Origin: PALSA-1003 sp963791945
GTDB lineage: Bacteria; Pseudomonadota; Gammaproteobacteria; Burkholderiales; Casimicrobiaceae
Reading direction: 5' to 3'
Assembly: GCA_963791945.1 (NCBI GenBank)
Contig: CAWBUD010000002.1
Span: 372,001-436,000, forward strand
DNA: 64,000 nucleotides
The notes under the pieces are model-generated. The model was given only the letters and a program-made list of their open reading frames with translations. It searched no databases and was not told where the DNA came from. This document shows positions 25,299 to 32,910 of this stretch, one piece after another. Within the stretch, counting starts at the first letter, position 1. Every line of letters begins with the position of its first letter. The translations under genes were made by a program, and so were the position numbers.

Positions 25299-25631
25299 CG
25301 GTTTTCCGAGGTCTCGTCGACGCGCGAGGGTTGCCCGTTGGACGGCTCTGCGGGCGCGTTTGTTTTAGCGACCGGTAAATTCTACAAAGCGAGGCGGCCT
25401 GCCGGCAGGCCAGAGGAGGTGCTGCTTAGCGCCGGCGCGACGGAAACCAGGCACCCTCTCCTCGAGCCGCGTCCGTCCGGGCTTGTATGACGCAATGATC
25501 GTGCCGCGTCGGACGAGCCACGTGATCCAAGCCGCGTCGAAACGGGGAGGGCTCAAGCGGAAACGGGCATGCCTTGCGGTCAACAGCCTTTCCGGACGGA
25601 GACTTGGCGCGACGGTCGATTATAGCGCGTT
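25299..25631. promoter_or_regulatory. otsA upstream region with 16-bp perfect palindrome
   Basis: This 333-base spacer separates the otsA-like start from the end of the thiolase gene, both on the minus strand, and contains no convincing gene. At 25396-25411 it has the perfect palindrome GGCCTGCCGGCAGGCC, about 100 bases upstream of the otsA start, which could be an operator for a dimeric regulator or a short hairpin. I do not see a clear sigma-70 promoter. Confidence 0.35.
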
Positions 25632-26918
25632 TTACGCTTCCAACATTGCGGTCACACCCATTCCGCCAGCGGTGCAGATCGAAATGAGCCCGCGTCCCGA
25701 GCCGCGCATGGCGAGCTCCTTGGCGAGCGTGCCGACGATGCGCGCGCCCGTGGCCGCGAACGGATGACCAAGCGCCACGCTGCCGCCTCGCGGGTTGAGC
25801 TTCGCACGATCGATCGAGCCGAGCGGAGCTCGCTTCAGACGCGTGCGGCAGTAATCTTCCGACTGCCACGCCGCGAGCGTGCACAGCACCTGCGCGGCAA
25901 ACGCCTCGTGGATCTCGTAGATGTCGAAATCCTGGAGCGTGACGCGGGCGCGCTCGAGCATCGCAGGCACCGCGTAGGTCGGCGCCATGAGCAGTCCATC
26001 GCGCGGACCGGCGAGACCCGCGTAGTCGACCGCTGCGACGGCGGAATGCGTCAGATGAGCCTGCACAGAAAGCCCGTGCGCGCTCGCCCAATCGTCGGAG
26101 GCGAGCAGCACGCAGGCCGCACCGTCGGTGAGTGGCGTGCTGTTTCCGGCGGTCAACGTCCCGGCGGCGCTGCGATCGTAGACCGGTTTCAGTGCCGCGA
26201 GCTTCTCCGGGCTCGTGTCCGCGCGCACGTTGTTATCGGTCGCGAGGCCGGCGAACGGGACGACCAGATCGTCGTAGAAGCCCTCGCGCCACGCAGCCGC
26301 GGCCTTGACGTGGCTTTGATAGGCGAGCGCGTCCTGGTCGGCGCGGGCGATTCCCCATTCCTTCGCCATCAGCTCGCAATGCTCGCCCATCGACAGGCCG
26401 GTCCGCGGCTCGGAGACCGCGGGCGCCGAAGGCTTGAGATCCCGCGGCCTCACGCGCAGCCATGGCGCGAGCCGCGACGCAAGCGTCTTGCCGCGTGCAC
26501 TGTCGAGCACGATGCGTCTCAGCTTCGCGCCGTAGACGATCGGCGCGTCGCTGACCGTGTCGACGCCGCCGGCGATGCCCGCCTCGATTTCGCCACGCGC
26601 AATGCGCTGCGCGATCTGGATCGTCGCGGTGAGGCTCGTGCCGCACGCGCGCTGCACATCGTACGCCGGCGTATGCGGGTGGAGTCCTGCGCCCTGGGCA
26701 GCCTCCCGCGTCAGGTTCCAGTCTCGGGAGTGCTTGAGCACCGCGCCGGCGGCGACCTCGCCGAGCGTTTCGCCGCGCAGACCGAACTTGTCCACGAGTG
26801 CGCTCAGCGCCGCGGTGAGCATGTCCTGGTTGCCGGCATCGACATAGGCGCCATTGCTTCTTGCGAAGGGAATGCGCGCGCTGCCGACGACGGCGACGGG
26901 GCGAAGTGCCGTGGCCAT
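25632..26918 (-). CDS. fadI: thiolase, FadI-like 3-ketoacyl-CoA thiolase/acetyl-CoA acetyltransferase
   Basis: A 428-residue thiolase. The N-terminus reads VAVVGSARIPFARSNGAY. The acyl-accepting cysteine is in YDVQRACGTSLTATIQIAQR, and GNSTPLTDGAA and EIHEAFAAQVLC carry conserved active-site residues. The C-terminus has NPRGGSVALGHPFAATGARI and the second catalytic cysteine in ISICTAGGMGVTAMLE. The family order (EIHEAFA, CTAGGMG) is that of FadI, the anaerobic beta-oxidation thiolase; FadI is usually paired with fadJ, absent here, so a general acetyl-CoA acyltransferase is the safer call. It is downstream of the phospholipase D gene by 12 bases. Confidence 0.9.
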   Translation of the reverse strand: MATALRPVAVVGSARIPFARSNGAYVDAGNQDMLTAALSALVDKFGLRGETLGEVAAGAVLKHSRDWNLTREAAQGAGLHPHTPAYDVQRACGTSLTATIQIAQRIARGEIEAGIAGGVDTVSDAPIVYGAKLRRIVLDSARGKTLASRLAPWLRVRPRDLKPSAPAVSEPRTGLSMGEHCELMAKEWGIARADQDALAYQSHVKAAAAWREGFYDDLVVPFAGLATDNNVRADTSPEKLAALKPVYDRSAAGTLTAGNSTPLTDGAACVLLASDDWASAHGLSVQAHLTHSAVAAVDYAGLAGPRDGLLMAPTYAVPAMLERARVTLQDFDIYEIHEAFAAQVLCTLAAWQSEDYCRTRLKRAPLGSIDRAKLNPRGGSVALGHPFAATGARIVGTLAKELAMRGSGRGLISICTAGGMGVTAMLEA

Positions 26919-26930
26919 GGGCGCTCGCTA

Positions 26931-28493
26931 TTACAGCTCCTGCTCCGGCACGAATGGCGCGAGGAGCATGTTCTGAAAGCGCATCAGCGGCGTGACGTCC
27001 GGCTCCTCGGTGAGCACGACGTCGCCGTCGTCGTCCATCGCCAGCCACTGCAGGCTCTGGCCGTCCGGCCCGAACCGCAGACGATAAGCGCTCTGCAGCT
27101 TGCTGATGTGGATGACCCGCGCCACTTCCTTGGCAAGCTGCGGGGCCTCGGCGATGATGCCCAGCTCGGTATTCTTGCTTGCCGATCGCGGATCCAGGTT
27201 CATCGAGCCGATGAACACCGTTTTATGGTCTATGATCGCCGTCTTGGCGTGCAGGCGACTCAGCGACATGCCGGGAAACATGAGCCGCTTCGCCTTGTGG
27301 ATGCGTGTCGGGCTCAGCTCGTACAGATCCACACCGCTCTTCAACAGCTCGACGCGGTAGCGCGCGTAGCCCGTGTGCACCAGCGGCTCGTCGTTCGAGG
27401 CGAGGGAATTGGTGAGGATCGTGACCTTGACGTCGCGCTTGCGCAGATCGCCGAAGGCTTGGACGCCCATCGGGCCGGGGATGAAGTAGGGCGACGACAG
27501 GACGACCTCGCTCTTGGATTTCATGACCAAGTCCATGACGTTCATCGACACGCTCATCGAGCGAGCCATCTCGTCCGAGGTCGCGGTCACCTTGGCAGGC
27601 GAGTCGGCGTAAGCGTTCGCCTTGCCCCAGACGAGGCCGAGGCGCCCCGCGTCGAGGTCTTCGCTGATCGGACCGTAGCCCAGGATGTCGGCCGGCGGCA
27701 CGGTGAGTGACATCATCTGCTCGCCCTCGTCGACGAGCCGGTTGAAGTCGCGCATGCGCGCGTTGCGATCGAGGTCGGTGTGAATGATCTGCTCGACGGG
27801 ATAGACCTGCGGGCTGTTCCAATAGGTATCGAAGATGGCGGCAAGCTGCGGAACGACCGCGCCGACGATGAACGCGTCCATGTCGACGAAGTTGTCGGTC
27901 ATGCTGCGCATGAAATACTCGTCGCCGATGTTGCGGCCGCCCGCGACCACCATCGCGCCGTCGGCGATGAAGAGCTTGTTGTGCATCCGGTGGTTGAGCC
28001 GGCCGAAATCGGCCAGCGAGGTCGTGTATTTGCCGAGCAGGCTGTCGCGGCCGCAACAGAAGGGATTGAAGAGCCGTACTTCGACGTTCGGGAATGCGGC
28101 GAGGCCGATGAACAGCGGATCGCCCCCGATGGTGTAAAGATCGTCCACCAGCAGCCGGACGCGCACCCCGCGAAGCGCGGCATTCCGGAGGTTGCGCATC
28201 AGCAGCCTGCCCGTGTCGTCGTTGTTGAACTGGTAATACTGCAGGTCCAGGGAGTAGCGCGCCCGTTGCGCGAGCTGGATCCGGGTGTCCAGCGCATAGA
28301 CGCCGATCGGCATCAGGCGAAAGCCGGAGAGCTCCGGCGACGGGATCGAGCCCGTCGCGATCCGGACCAGCGGAGTTTCGGGCGAGGCTTTCAGCGCGGC
28401 GGAGTAGGGCATTTCCGCCCGTTGCGGCAGCATGCCGCATGCCGCGAGGAGACTCGCCAGAAGCAGCAGCGTTCCGGTTAGAATGCTTCGCAT
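26931..28493 (-). CDS. phospholipase D family lipoprotein, cardiolipin synthase-like (ClsC/YmdC type)
   Basis: A 520-residue protein with a lipoprotein signal (MRSILTGTLLLLASLLAACG, lipobox LAAC). Two phospholipase D motifs are present: LNHRMHNKLFIADGAMVVAG in the first half and SRLHAKTAIIDHKTVFIGSM in the second, each with HxKxxxxD and a following GG/GS-N signature. Between them is VVLSSPYFIPGPMGVQAF. This arrangement resembles YmdC/ClsC, which makes cardiolipin, although ClsC is not a lipoprotein in E. coli, so a periplasmic or outer-membrane phosphatidyltransferase or phospholipase is also possible. ATG 28493 is chosen; ATG 28514 would overlap the divergent peroxiredoxin start. Confidence 0.86.
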   Translation of the reverse strand: MRSILTGTLLLLASLLAACGMLPQRAEMPYSAALKASPETPLVRIATGSIPSPELSGFRLMPIGVYALDTRIQLAQRARYSLDLQYYQFNNDDTGRLLMRNLRNAALRGVRVRLLVDDLYTIGGDPLFIGLAAFPNVEVRLFNPFCCGRDSLLGKYTTSLADFGRLNHRMHNKLFIADGAMVVAGGRNIGDEYFMRSMTDNFVDMDAFIVGAVVPQLAAIFDTYWNSPQVYPVEQIIHTDLDRNARMRDFNRLVDEGEQMMSLTVPPADILGYGPISEDLDAGRLGLVWGKANAYADSPAKVTATSDEMARSMSVSMNVMDLVMKSKSEVVLSSPYFIPGPMGVQAFGDLRKRDVKVTILTNSLASNDEPLVHTGYARYRVELLKSGVDLYELSPTRIHKAKRLMFPGMSLSRLHAKTAIIDHKTVFIGSMNLDPRSASKNTELGIIAEAPQLAKEVARVIHISKLQSAYRLRFGPDGQSLQWLAMDDDGDVVLTEEPDVTPLMRFQNMLLAPFVPEQEL

Positions 28494-28512
28494 CGCCGAA
28501 GTGGAGGTCTTC

Positions 28513-29052
28513 ATGCCGCGTCTCCTCGTGTGCGCGTTGGCTCTCGCTCTGTCGTTGCCCGCTCGCGCCGCGCTCGACATCGGCGAGCGCGCGCCTGACT
28601 TCACGACGGACGCCGCGCTGGGCGGCTCAGTCTACCGCTATTCGCTCGCCGACTCCCTGAAGAAGGGCCCCGTCGTGCTGTACTTCTTCCCCGCGGCCTT
28701 CTCCGAAGGCTGCTCCGCCGAGGCGCACTACTTCGCAGAAGCCCTCGGCGAGTTCAAGGCGCTCGGCGCCACAGTCATCGGCGTCTCGGGCGACGACATC
28801 GAGACGCTCACCAAGTTTTCCGTGCAGGCCTGCCAGAGCAAGTTTCCCGTTGCCTCGGACCAGAACCAGTCGGTCATGAAGTCCTTCGACGCGGTCCTGC
28901 AGACTCGTCCCGAATACGCCAACCGCATCTCCTTTGTCATCGCGCCGGACGGCAAGATCGTCTACGAATACATGAGCCTCAATCCGACCAAGCACGTCGA
29001 GAAGACGCTGGGCGCGCTGAAGAGCTGGTCGGAGACGAACGGCAGGAAGTAG
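28513..29052 (+). CDS. secreted peroxiredoxin (AhpC/TSA, Bcp-like)
   Basis: A 179-residue thiol peroxidase with a signal peptide (MPRLLVCALALALSLPARAA). The domain starts with LDIGERAPDFTTDAALGG. The peroxidatic cysteine is in YFFPAAFSEGCSAEAHYF, where serine replaces the usual threonine three residues before it. A second cysteine in VQACQSKFPVASD fits the resolving cysteine of the BCP/PrxQ type. It would detoxify peroxides in the periplasm. GGAGG at 28503-28507 lies 5 bases before ATG 28513. It is divergent from the phospholipase D gene, with the start regions interleaved. Confidence 0.88.
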   Translation: MPRLLVCALALALSLPARAALDIGERAPDFTTDAALGGSVYRYSLADSLKKGPVVLYFFPAAFSEGCSAEAHYFAEALGEFKALGATVIGVSGDDIETLTKFSVQACQSKFPVASDQNQSVMKSFDAVLQTRPEYANRISFVIAPDGKIVYEYMSLNPTKHVEKTLGALKSWSETNGRK

Positions 29053-29073
29053 CGTCCTCTCGCGATCGCAGCC

Positions 29074-29228
29074 GCCGTGAGCCGCTGCGCCTTTTGCGCG
29101 GGTGGCGCAGGCAGTCGCCGAGCGGGTGCCCGGCTCGCGGTGGCGACTCAACCCACGAGTCGCCGCGCACGAGCCACCCTCTTGCGGCGACTGCGCCACA
29201 ACGCGCCTGCGTCGCAGCGGCTCACGGC
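29074..29228. repeat. 155-bp nested imperfect palindrome (long hairpin)
   Basis: The spacer between the convergent peroxiredoxin and patatin genes folds back on itself over about 155 bases. Outer arms GCCGTGAGCCGCTGCG (29074-29089) and its exact reverse complement (29213-29228) pair over 16 bases. Middle arms GTGGCGCAG (29102-29110) and CTGCGCCAC (29191-29199) pair and continue with TCGCCG/CGGCGA. The inner stem is GGCGACTC (29142-29149) with GAGTCGCC (29157-29164) around a 7-base loop. It may act as a bidirectional transcription barrier, or be a REP-like or MITE-like element. Confidence 0.75.
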
Positions 29229-29261
29229 CCCTGATGGTGCCCGACGGACAATTTGCCGCCA

Positions 29262-30488
29262 CTACTTCGTCCGCCCGGCGAAGCCATCCACGCCGACCGC
29301 CAGCGGACGCGCGCCTGTGGGCGGATCGTGGATGACGACGCCCTCGATCGGATCGACCGCTTCGCGCCACGGTGCTTGCTCGATGATGCGACGCGTGGTC
29401 GCGTAGCCTGCGTGCCGGCGCGCCCGGATGCCGGCGGCCGTGAAATCGATGTCCTTGGTATGGTCCTCGCCGTCGATGCGCGGCGCGATCAGCCGCACGA
29501 CATGCATCGTCGTGCCGCAGCCCCACGATGCGAGCTCGCGCACGGCCGCCGATCCGCGGACCCCGTCGGGCACATGCTTGGCGAGCTCTCGGATGATGTG
29601 GCGCAGATGATGGATCTGCTTCTGCCGCGCGATATGGCTGCGCGCGCGGCTCGCGTACTGGATCTCCTTGTGCCGGCCGAGTACCTGCCACAGGGTCTCG
29701 GGCTCCGGACCTTCGGGATTCCACATGTGCACCGCGAAGATCAGAGAATCGCGACGCGGCTTGTCGTCCAGCACCGCTTCGATCGGAGTATTGGAATAGA
29801 TGCCGCCGTCCCAGTAGGGCTCGCCGCCGATGCGCACCGCCGGAAAGGCGGGGGGAAGGGCGCCTGAGGCCATGATGTGCTCGAGCGCGAGCGGCTCGTC
29901 GCGGCTGTCGAAGTAGCGCATCTCTCCGTTGTTCACGTTCACCGCGCCCACGGTCAGCCGCACGCTGCGTCCGTTCACGTGGCTCAGGTCGATCAGCGGT
30001 TTGAGCGTCTCGGCGAGCGGTGCGGTGGTGTAATAGGCGGCGCTTTCGATGCCGAGCGGCATGTGTGGTCCGAACCACGATGCCGGATTCGGCGTGAAGA
30101 ACGGTGCGATGCCCTGCGCGAGCGTGGTGAAGTTCGCGAACGCGCTGGCGAAGTTGGCCGCGGCGCGCGGCAGCTCGAAGAGCGCGCGGTGCTCGATCGC
30201 GCTCCAGAACGCCTCCAGGCGCGCCAGACGTTCCAGCGGGCCGTTGCCGGCGATGATCGCGCCGTTGATCGCGCCGATCGACGTGCCGATGACCCAGTCG
30301 GGCTCGATGCCCGCCTCGTGCAGAGCCTCGTAAACGCCGACCTGGTAGGCGCCCAGCGCTCCACCGCCCTGTAGCACGAGCACGACCTGCCCGGGAAGCT
30401 TGGCATGGCCCGATGCGTCGGGGTGGACCGCGAATAGGGGCTTGGTTGCCGCGGCCTTCCTGCGCGTCCGTGTCGAAACGCGGGTCAT
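29262..30488 (-). CDS. patatin-like phospholipase
   Basis: A 408-residue patatin-fold acylhydrolase using a Ser-Asp dyad. The oxyanion loop is VVLVLQGGGALGAYQVGVYE, the nucleophile elbow is VIGTSIGAINGAII (GxSxG) and the aspartate is in GGEPYWDGGIYSNTPIEA. A middle region (ASRARSHIARQKQIHHLRHI) and the C-terminal DUF3734-like part (HTKDIDFTAAGIRARRHAGY) are typical of the proteobacterial patatins next to 3-hydroxybutyrate dehydrogenase genes in PHB-producing organisms. No signal peptide. It is 15 bases downstream of the truncated hydroxybutyrate dehydrogenase, probably one transcript. Confidence 0.92.
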   Translation of the reverse strand: MTRVSTRTRRKAAATKPLFAVHPDASGHAKLPGQVVLVLQGGGALGAYQVGVYEALHEAGIEPDWVIGTSIGAINGAIIAGNGPLERLARLEAFWSAIEHRALFELPRAAANFASAFANFTTLAQGIAPFFTPNPASWFGPHMPLGIESAAYYTTAPLAETLKPLIDLSHVNGRSVRLTVGAVNVNNGEMRYFDSRDEPLALEHIMASGALPPAFPAVRIGGEPYWDGGIYSNTPIEAVLDDKPRRDSLIFAVHMWNPEGPEPETLWQVLGRHKEIQYASRARSHIARQKQIHHLRHIIRELAKHVPDGVRGSAAVRELASWGCGTTMHVVRLIAPRIDGEDHTKDIDFTAAGIRARRHAGYATTRRIIEQAPWREAVDPIEGVVIHDPPTGARPLAVGVDGFAGRTK

Positions 30489-30503
30489 GGCGGTTCCCCT
30501 CCG

Positions 30504-30944
30504 TCAGTGCGCGGTCCAGCCGCCTTCGATCGGCAGCACCGCGCTGGTGATCGAGGCCGCGCCGTCGCTCGCGAGGAACACGGCGAATGCGGCGACCTCG
30601 TCGATCTGTGCGAACTTCTTGGTCGGCTGCGCGGCGAGCAGCACGTCCTTGATCACCTGCTCCTGGATGCCTCCGTTGTTGATCAGGATGTCGATGCCGC
30701 CGAATGCCGCAAGGGCTTTCGACATCATCGTCTCGATTTCGCCGAGCTTGGACAGATCGGCGCCATCGTAGAGCACCTCGACGCCGTATTCCTTGGCGAG
30801 CGAGCTCCGCAGCGCTTCGATTTCGCCGGCGTCGCCGAACCCGTTGAGCACGATGTTGGCGCCCTGGGCGGCGAAGGCCCGGGCGATGCCCAGTCCGATA
30901 CCGCTGGTCGACCCGGTGACCAGCGCCGTCTTTCCGTTCACCAT
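30504..30944 (-). pseudogene. 3-hydroxybutyrate dehydrogenase, in-frame internal deletion of the catalytic core
   Basis: A 146-residue open frame made from the two ends of a short-chain dehydrogenase of the BdhA type (about 260 residues). The N-terminal cofactor half is intact (TALVTGSTSGIGLGIARAFA, LINNGGIQ in place of NNAGIQ). At GIQ|EQVIKD (near 30660) it joins directly to the C-terminus (EQVIKDVLLAAQPTKKF, FLASDGAASITSAVLPIEGG). The missing 110-115 residues hold the catalytic serine and YxxxK. The reading frame is preserved, so a stable peptide could be made, but dehydrogenase activity is not expected. BdhA normally oxidises 3-hydroxybutyrate released from PHB. Confidence 0.82.
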
Positions 30945-31104
30945 GAATGACTCCCTCGATTCGCTGCGCGGCTTCCTGCCGCCTGCCGGAGGCGCTCGCG
31001 TTCAGTCCCCGGCCTCCGATCGCAGCGTTAGTCAGGCCGGACAGTCGCGAACTTACATCCGGACGAGCGTAAGAAGGCGGGAGACTCGCCGATCTGCGGC
31101 ATCG

Positions 31105-31153
31105 GGCGCGGTGGCCGCAGCGCGGAGCTCGACCGCGCTGCGGCCACCGCGCC
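31105..31153 (-). terminator. perfect 21-bp stem hairpin downstream of the caspase-like operon
   Basis: Arms 31105-31125 and 31133-31153 are exact reverse complements (21 bp, GC-rich; core GTGGCCGCAGCGCGG) around a 7-base loop AGCTCGA. It starts 15 bases after the stop of the minus-strand gene at 31168. There is no T-run, so it is not a classical intrinsic terminator; it may stabilise the mRNA end or pause polymerase. Confidence 0.65.
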
Positions 31154-31167
31154 GAGCGCGCTTGCGT

Positions 31168-32871
31168 TCAGGACGTCAACCGGCGGATGAGAATGTCGAT
31201 CACGTCCGCGCCGTCCGGCGATTTCAGCCGGTGCGCGCGCAACGCACGCGCGAGCGACGGGCTGGCGATCGTCGTGTAGTCCGAGCGGATCAGGACGCCG
31301 GCGACGGCCCGCTGCACGTCGATCGACTTGGCGAGGGAAAAAAGATCGGCCAACCCCTGGAGCGTCTCCCGATCCGAAAAGCGATAGCCGGCGAGGGTTT
31401 CGAGCGCGCGCACCTGCGCATCCGAGACCTTCATGCGCAGGACCGCGGCGGCGACATCGCGCAGCTCCGCTGCGTCGGCGATCGGCCGGTGGCGAAGGTA
31501 GGTCTGGGCGATGTGGACATCGTCGGCATTCGGGCTCGCCAGCCCGCGCAGCACGCCTAACCTGGCTTCAGCGCTGCCGAGGCACGCGAGCACGGCCGCG
31601 CGGGCGACCTCATCCGCCCGCGCCGGTGCGAGACTCGGGGAATCGCGACCCGGGTCCAGGGAATGGTCCGCGTTCAGCGAGCAGGCGAGATCGACGTCGC
31701 CTGCGCCGACGCTGCCCGAGGACAACCGCGCGCCGAACATCTGCATGAGCTCTGCTCGTCTCTGCTCGGGGGTGAGCCAGCCGAGCGCGCCGGCGAGCTC
31801 GGTCATGCGCGCCCGGGTTGCCGGCTCGTCCGCGTCCCGCGCGAACTCGAGATAACGCGAGCGCGCGGCGTCGTCGCGGGCGATCGCTTCGAGCGCCACC
31901 GCCGCCTCCGGCGTTGCGCGATCCGCCGTCGAAAGCGAGAGCACGTATCTCTCGATCCGGTCCAGCATCATGCGCGCTTCGGCCATCTCTCCGCCGAGCA
32001 GCCGGTGAACGAAGTCGAGTTTTTGCGCAGCCGTCAGGCGATCGTCGGCAAGCTGACATACGTTGCGCCGGACGTCTGCATCGGCATCCGAATCACGGAC
32101 GCCGCGAGCAACGATCATGGAAGCCGGCGCGAGGACTCGAAGGAGCTTCGCGCTGGGACGGCCGGTTCCGAAGCTGTCGTCGGCGCCCGAGCGGAAATAG
32201 CGTTCCAGCGCGGGCCCTGCGGCTGCGCCCAGCGGAGCCTTCGCGGAAAAGCCGTAGATCACGGGCACGTCCCGGAAGACGTGTCGCATGCGGTCGCCGT
32301 TGCTCTCCCCGTACGCTTGCGCGAGCTCGCGGGACAGCTGGTCGGCGTCGGCGACCGAATGTCCGGAGCGCACGAGGCTGCGATTGATTTCCCCGGAAGC
32401 CAGCTTCAGCGGCGCGGCTTCCAGCGTGTTGCAGCCGAAGAGGTACACCTCCTTCAACTGCGAGAACACGCTCGGGCACGAGTCGCTGCAGCTCGCGCGC
32501 TCCATCGCGTCGACCGGCAACGACTCGCGCGCGCCCAGCCGGTCCGAATAGAACTCGGTGCCATCGTCGAAGTGGCCGGAAACCACGAGCACGTCGCAGC
32601 GCACGTCCTTGCGGCACGCCGACGCGAACCAGTCGGACCGGCCATGCTCGACCAGCTCCACGAACTGGTACTGATCCTCGGGAAGGTTGCGCCGGAACGT
32701 TTCCTTTTCGTCGGGCGAATTGATGGTGATGGTGCACACCGTCTTGCGATCTGCGTGCGCGGGCACGGCGATGGCGGCAAACACGGCGGCCAGAAGGGCG
32801 AATCTGGAAACGGAGAACACGGAGTGGCGACTTTCGGGCGACGCGCTAAGAAGGGCGCGCCAGTATCCCAC
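31168..32871 (-). CDS. secreted caspase/CHAT-like protein with helical repeats, paralogue 1
   Basis: A 567-residue protein of no family I can name. A signal peptide (FALLAAVFAAIAVPAHA) precedes DRKTVCTITINSPDEKETFR. The N-terminal domain (about 45-260) has strand-histidine CDVLVVSGHFDDGTEFYSD and strand-cysteine LKEVYLFGCNTLEAAPLK, with cysteines ERASCSDSC between and DVPVIYGFSAKAPLG after. A His-Gly followed by a Cys after a hydrophobic strand is the pattern of clan CD (caspase/CHAT) peptidases; this is my inference. The C-terminal 300 residues are helical repeats (AAVLACLGSAEARLGVLRGL, QVRALETLAGYRF), HEAT-like. It is about half identical to the next upstream gene. The GTG start is uncertain; GTG 32820 is an alternative. 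Confidence 0.7.
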   Translation of the reverse strand: MGYWRALLSASPESRHSVFSVSRFALLAAVFAAIAVPAHADRKTVCTITINSPDEKETFRRNLPEDQYQFVELVEHGRSDWFASACRKDVRCDVLVVSGHFDDGTEFYSDRLGARESLPVDAMERASCSDSCPSVFSQLKEVYLFGCNTLEAAPLKLASGEINRSLVRSGHSVADADQLSRELAQAYGESNGDRMRHVFRDVPVIYGFSAKAPLGAAAGPALERYFRSGADDSFGTGRPSAKLLRVLAPASMIVARGVRDSDADADVRRNVCQLADDRLTAAQKLDFVHRLLGGEMAEARMMLDRIERYVLSLSTADRATPEAAVALEAIARDDAARSRYLEFARDADEPATRARMTELAGALGWLTPEQRRAELMQMFGARLSSGSVGAGDVDLACSLNADHSLDPGRDSPSLAPARADEVARAAVLACLGSAEARLGVLRGLASPNADDVHIAQTYLRHRPIADAAELRDVAAAVLRMKVSDAQVRALETLAGYRFSDRETLQGLADLFSLAKSIDVQRAVAGVLIRSDYTTIASPSLARALRAHRLKSPDGADVIDILIRRLTS

Positions 32872-32910
32872 ACCGGGCCGGTGCCCGGAAATCCCGACCG
32901 ACGTCCGGAG

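Noticed and set aside
23373..27710. Long plus-strand frames opposite otsA and the thiolase
   Set aside because: High-GC shadows of well-identified minus-strand genes; low-complexity Arg/Ala/Asp translations.
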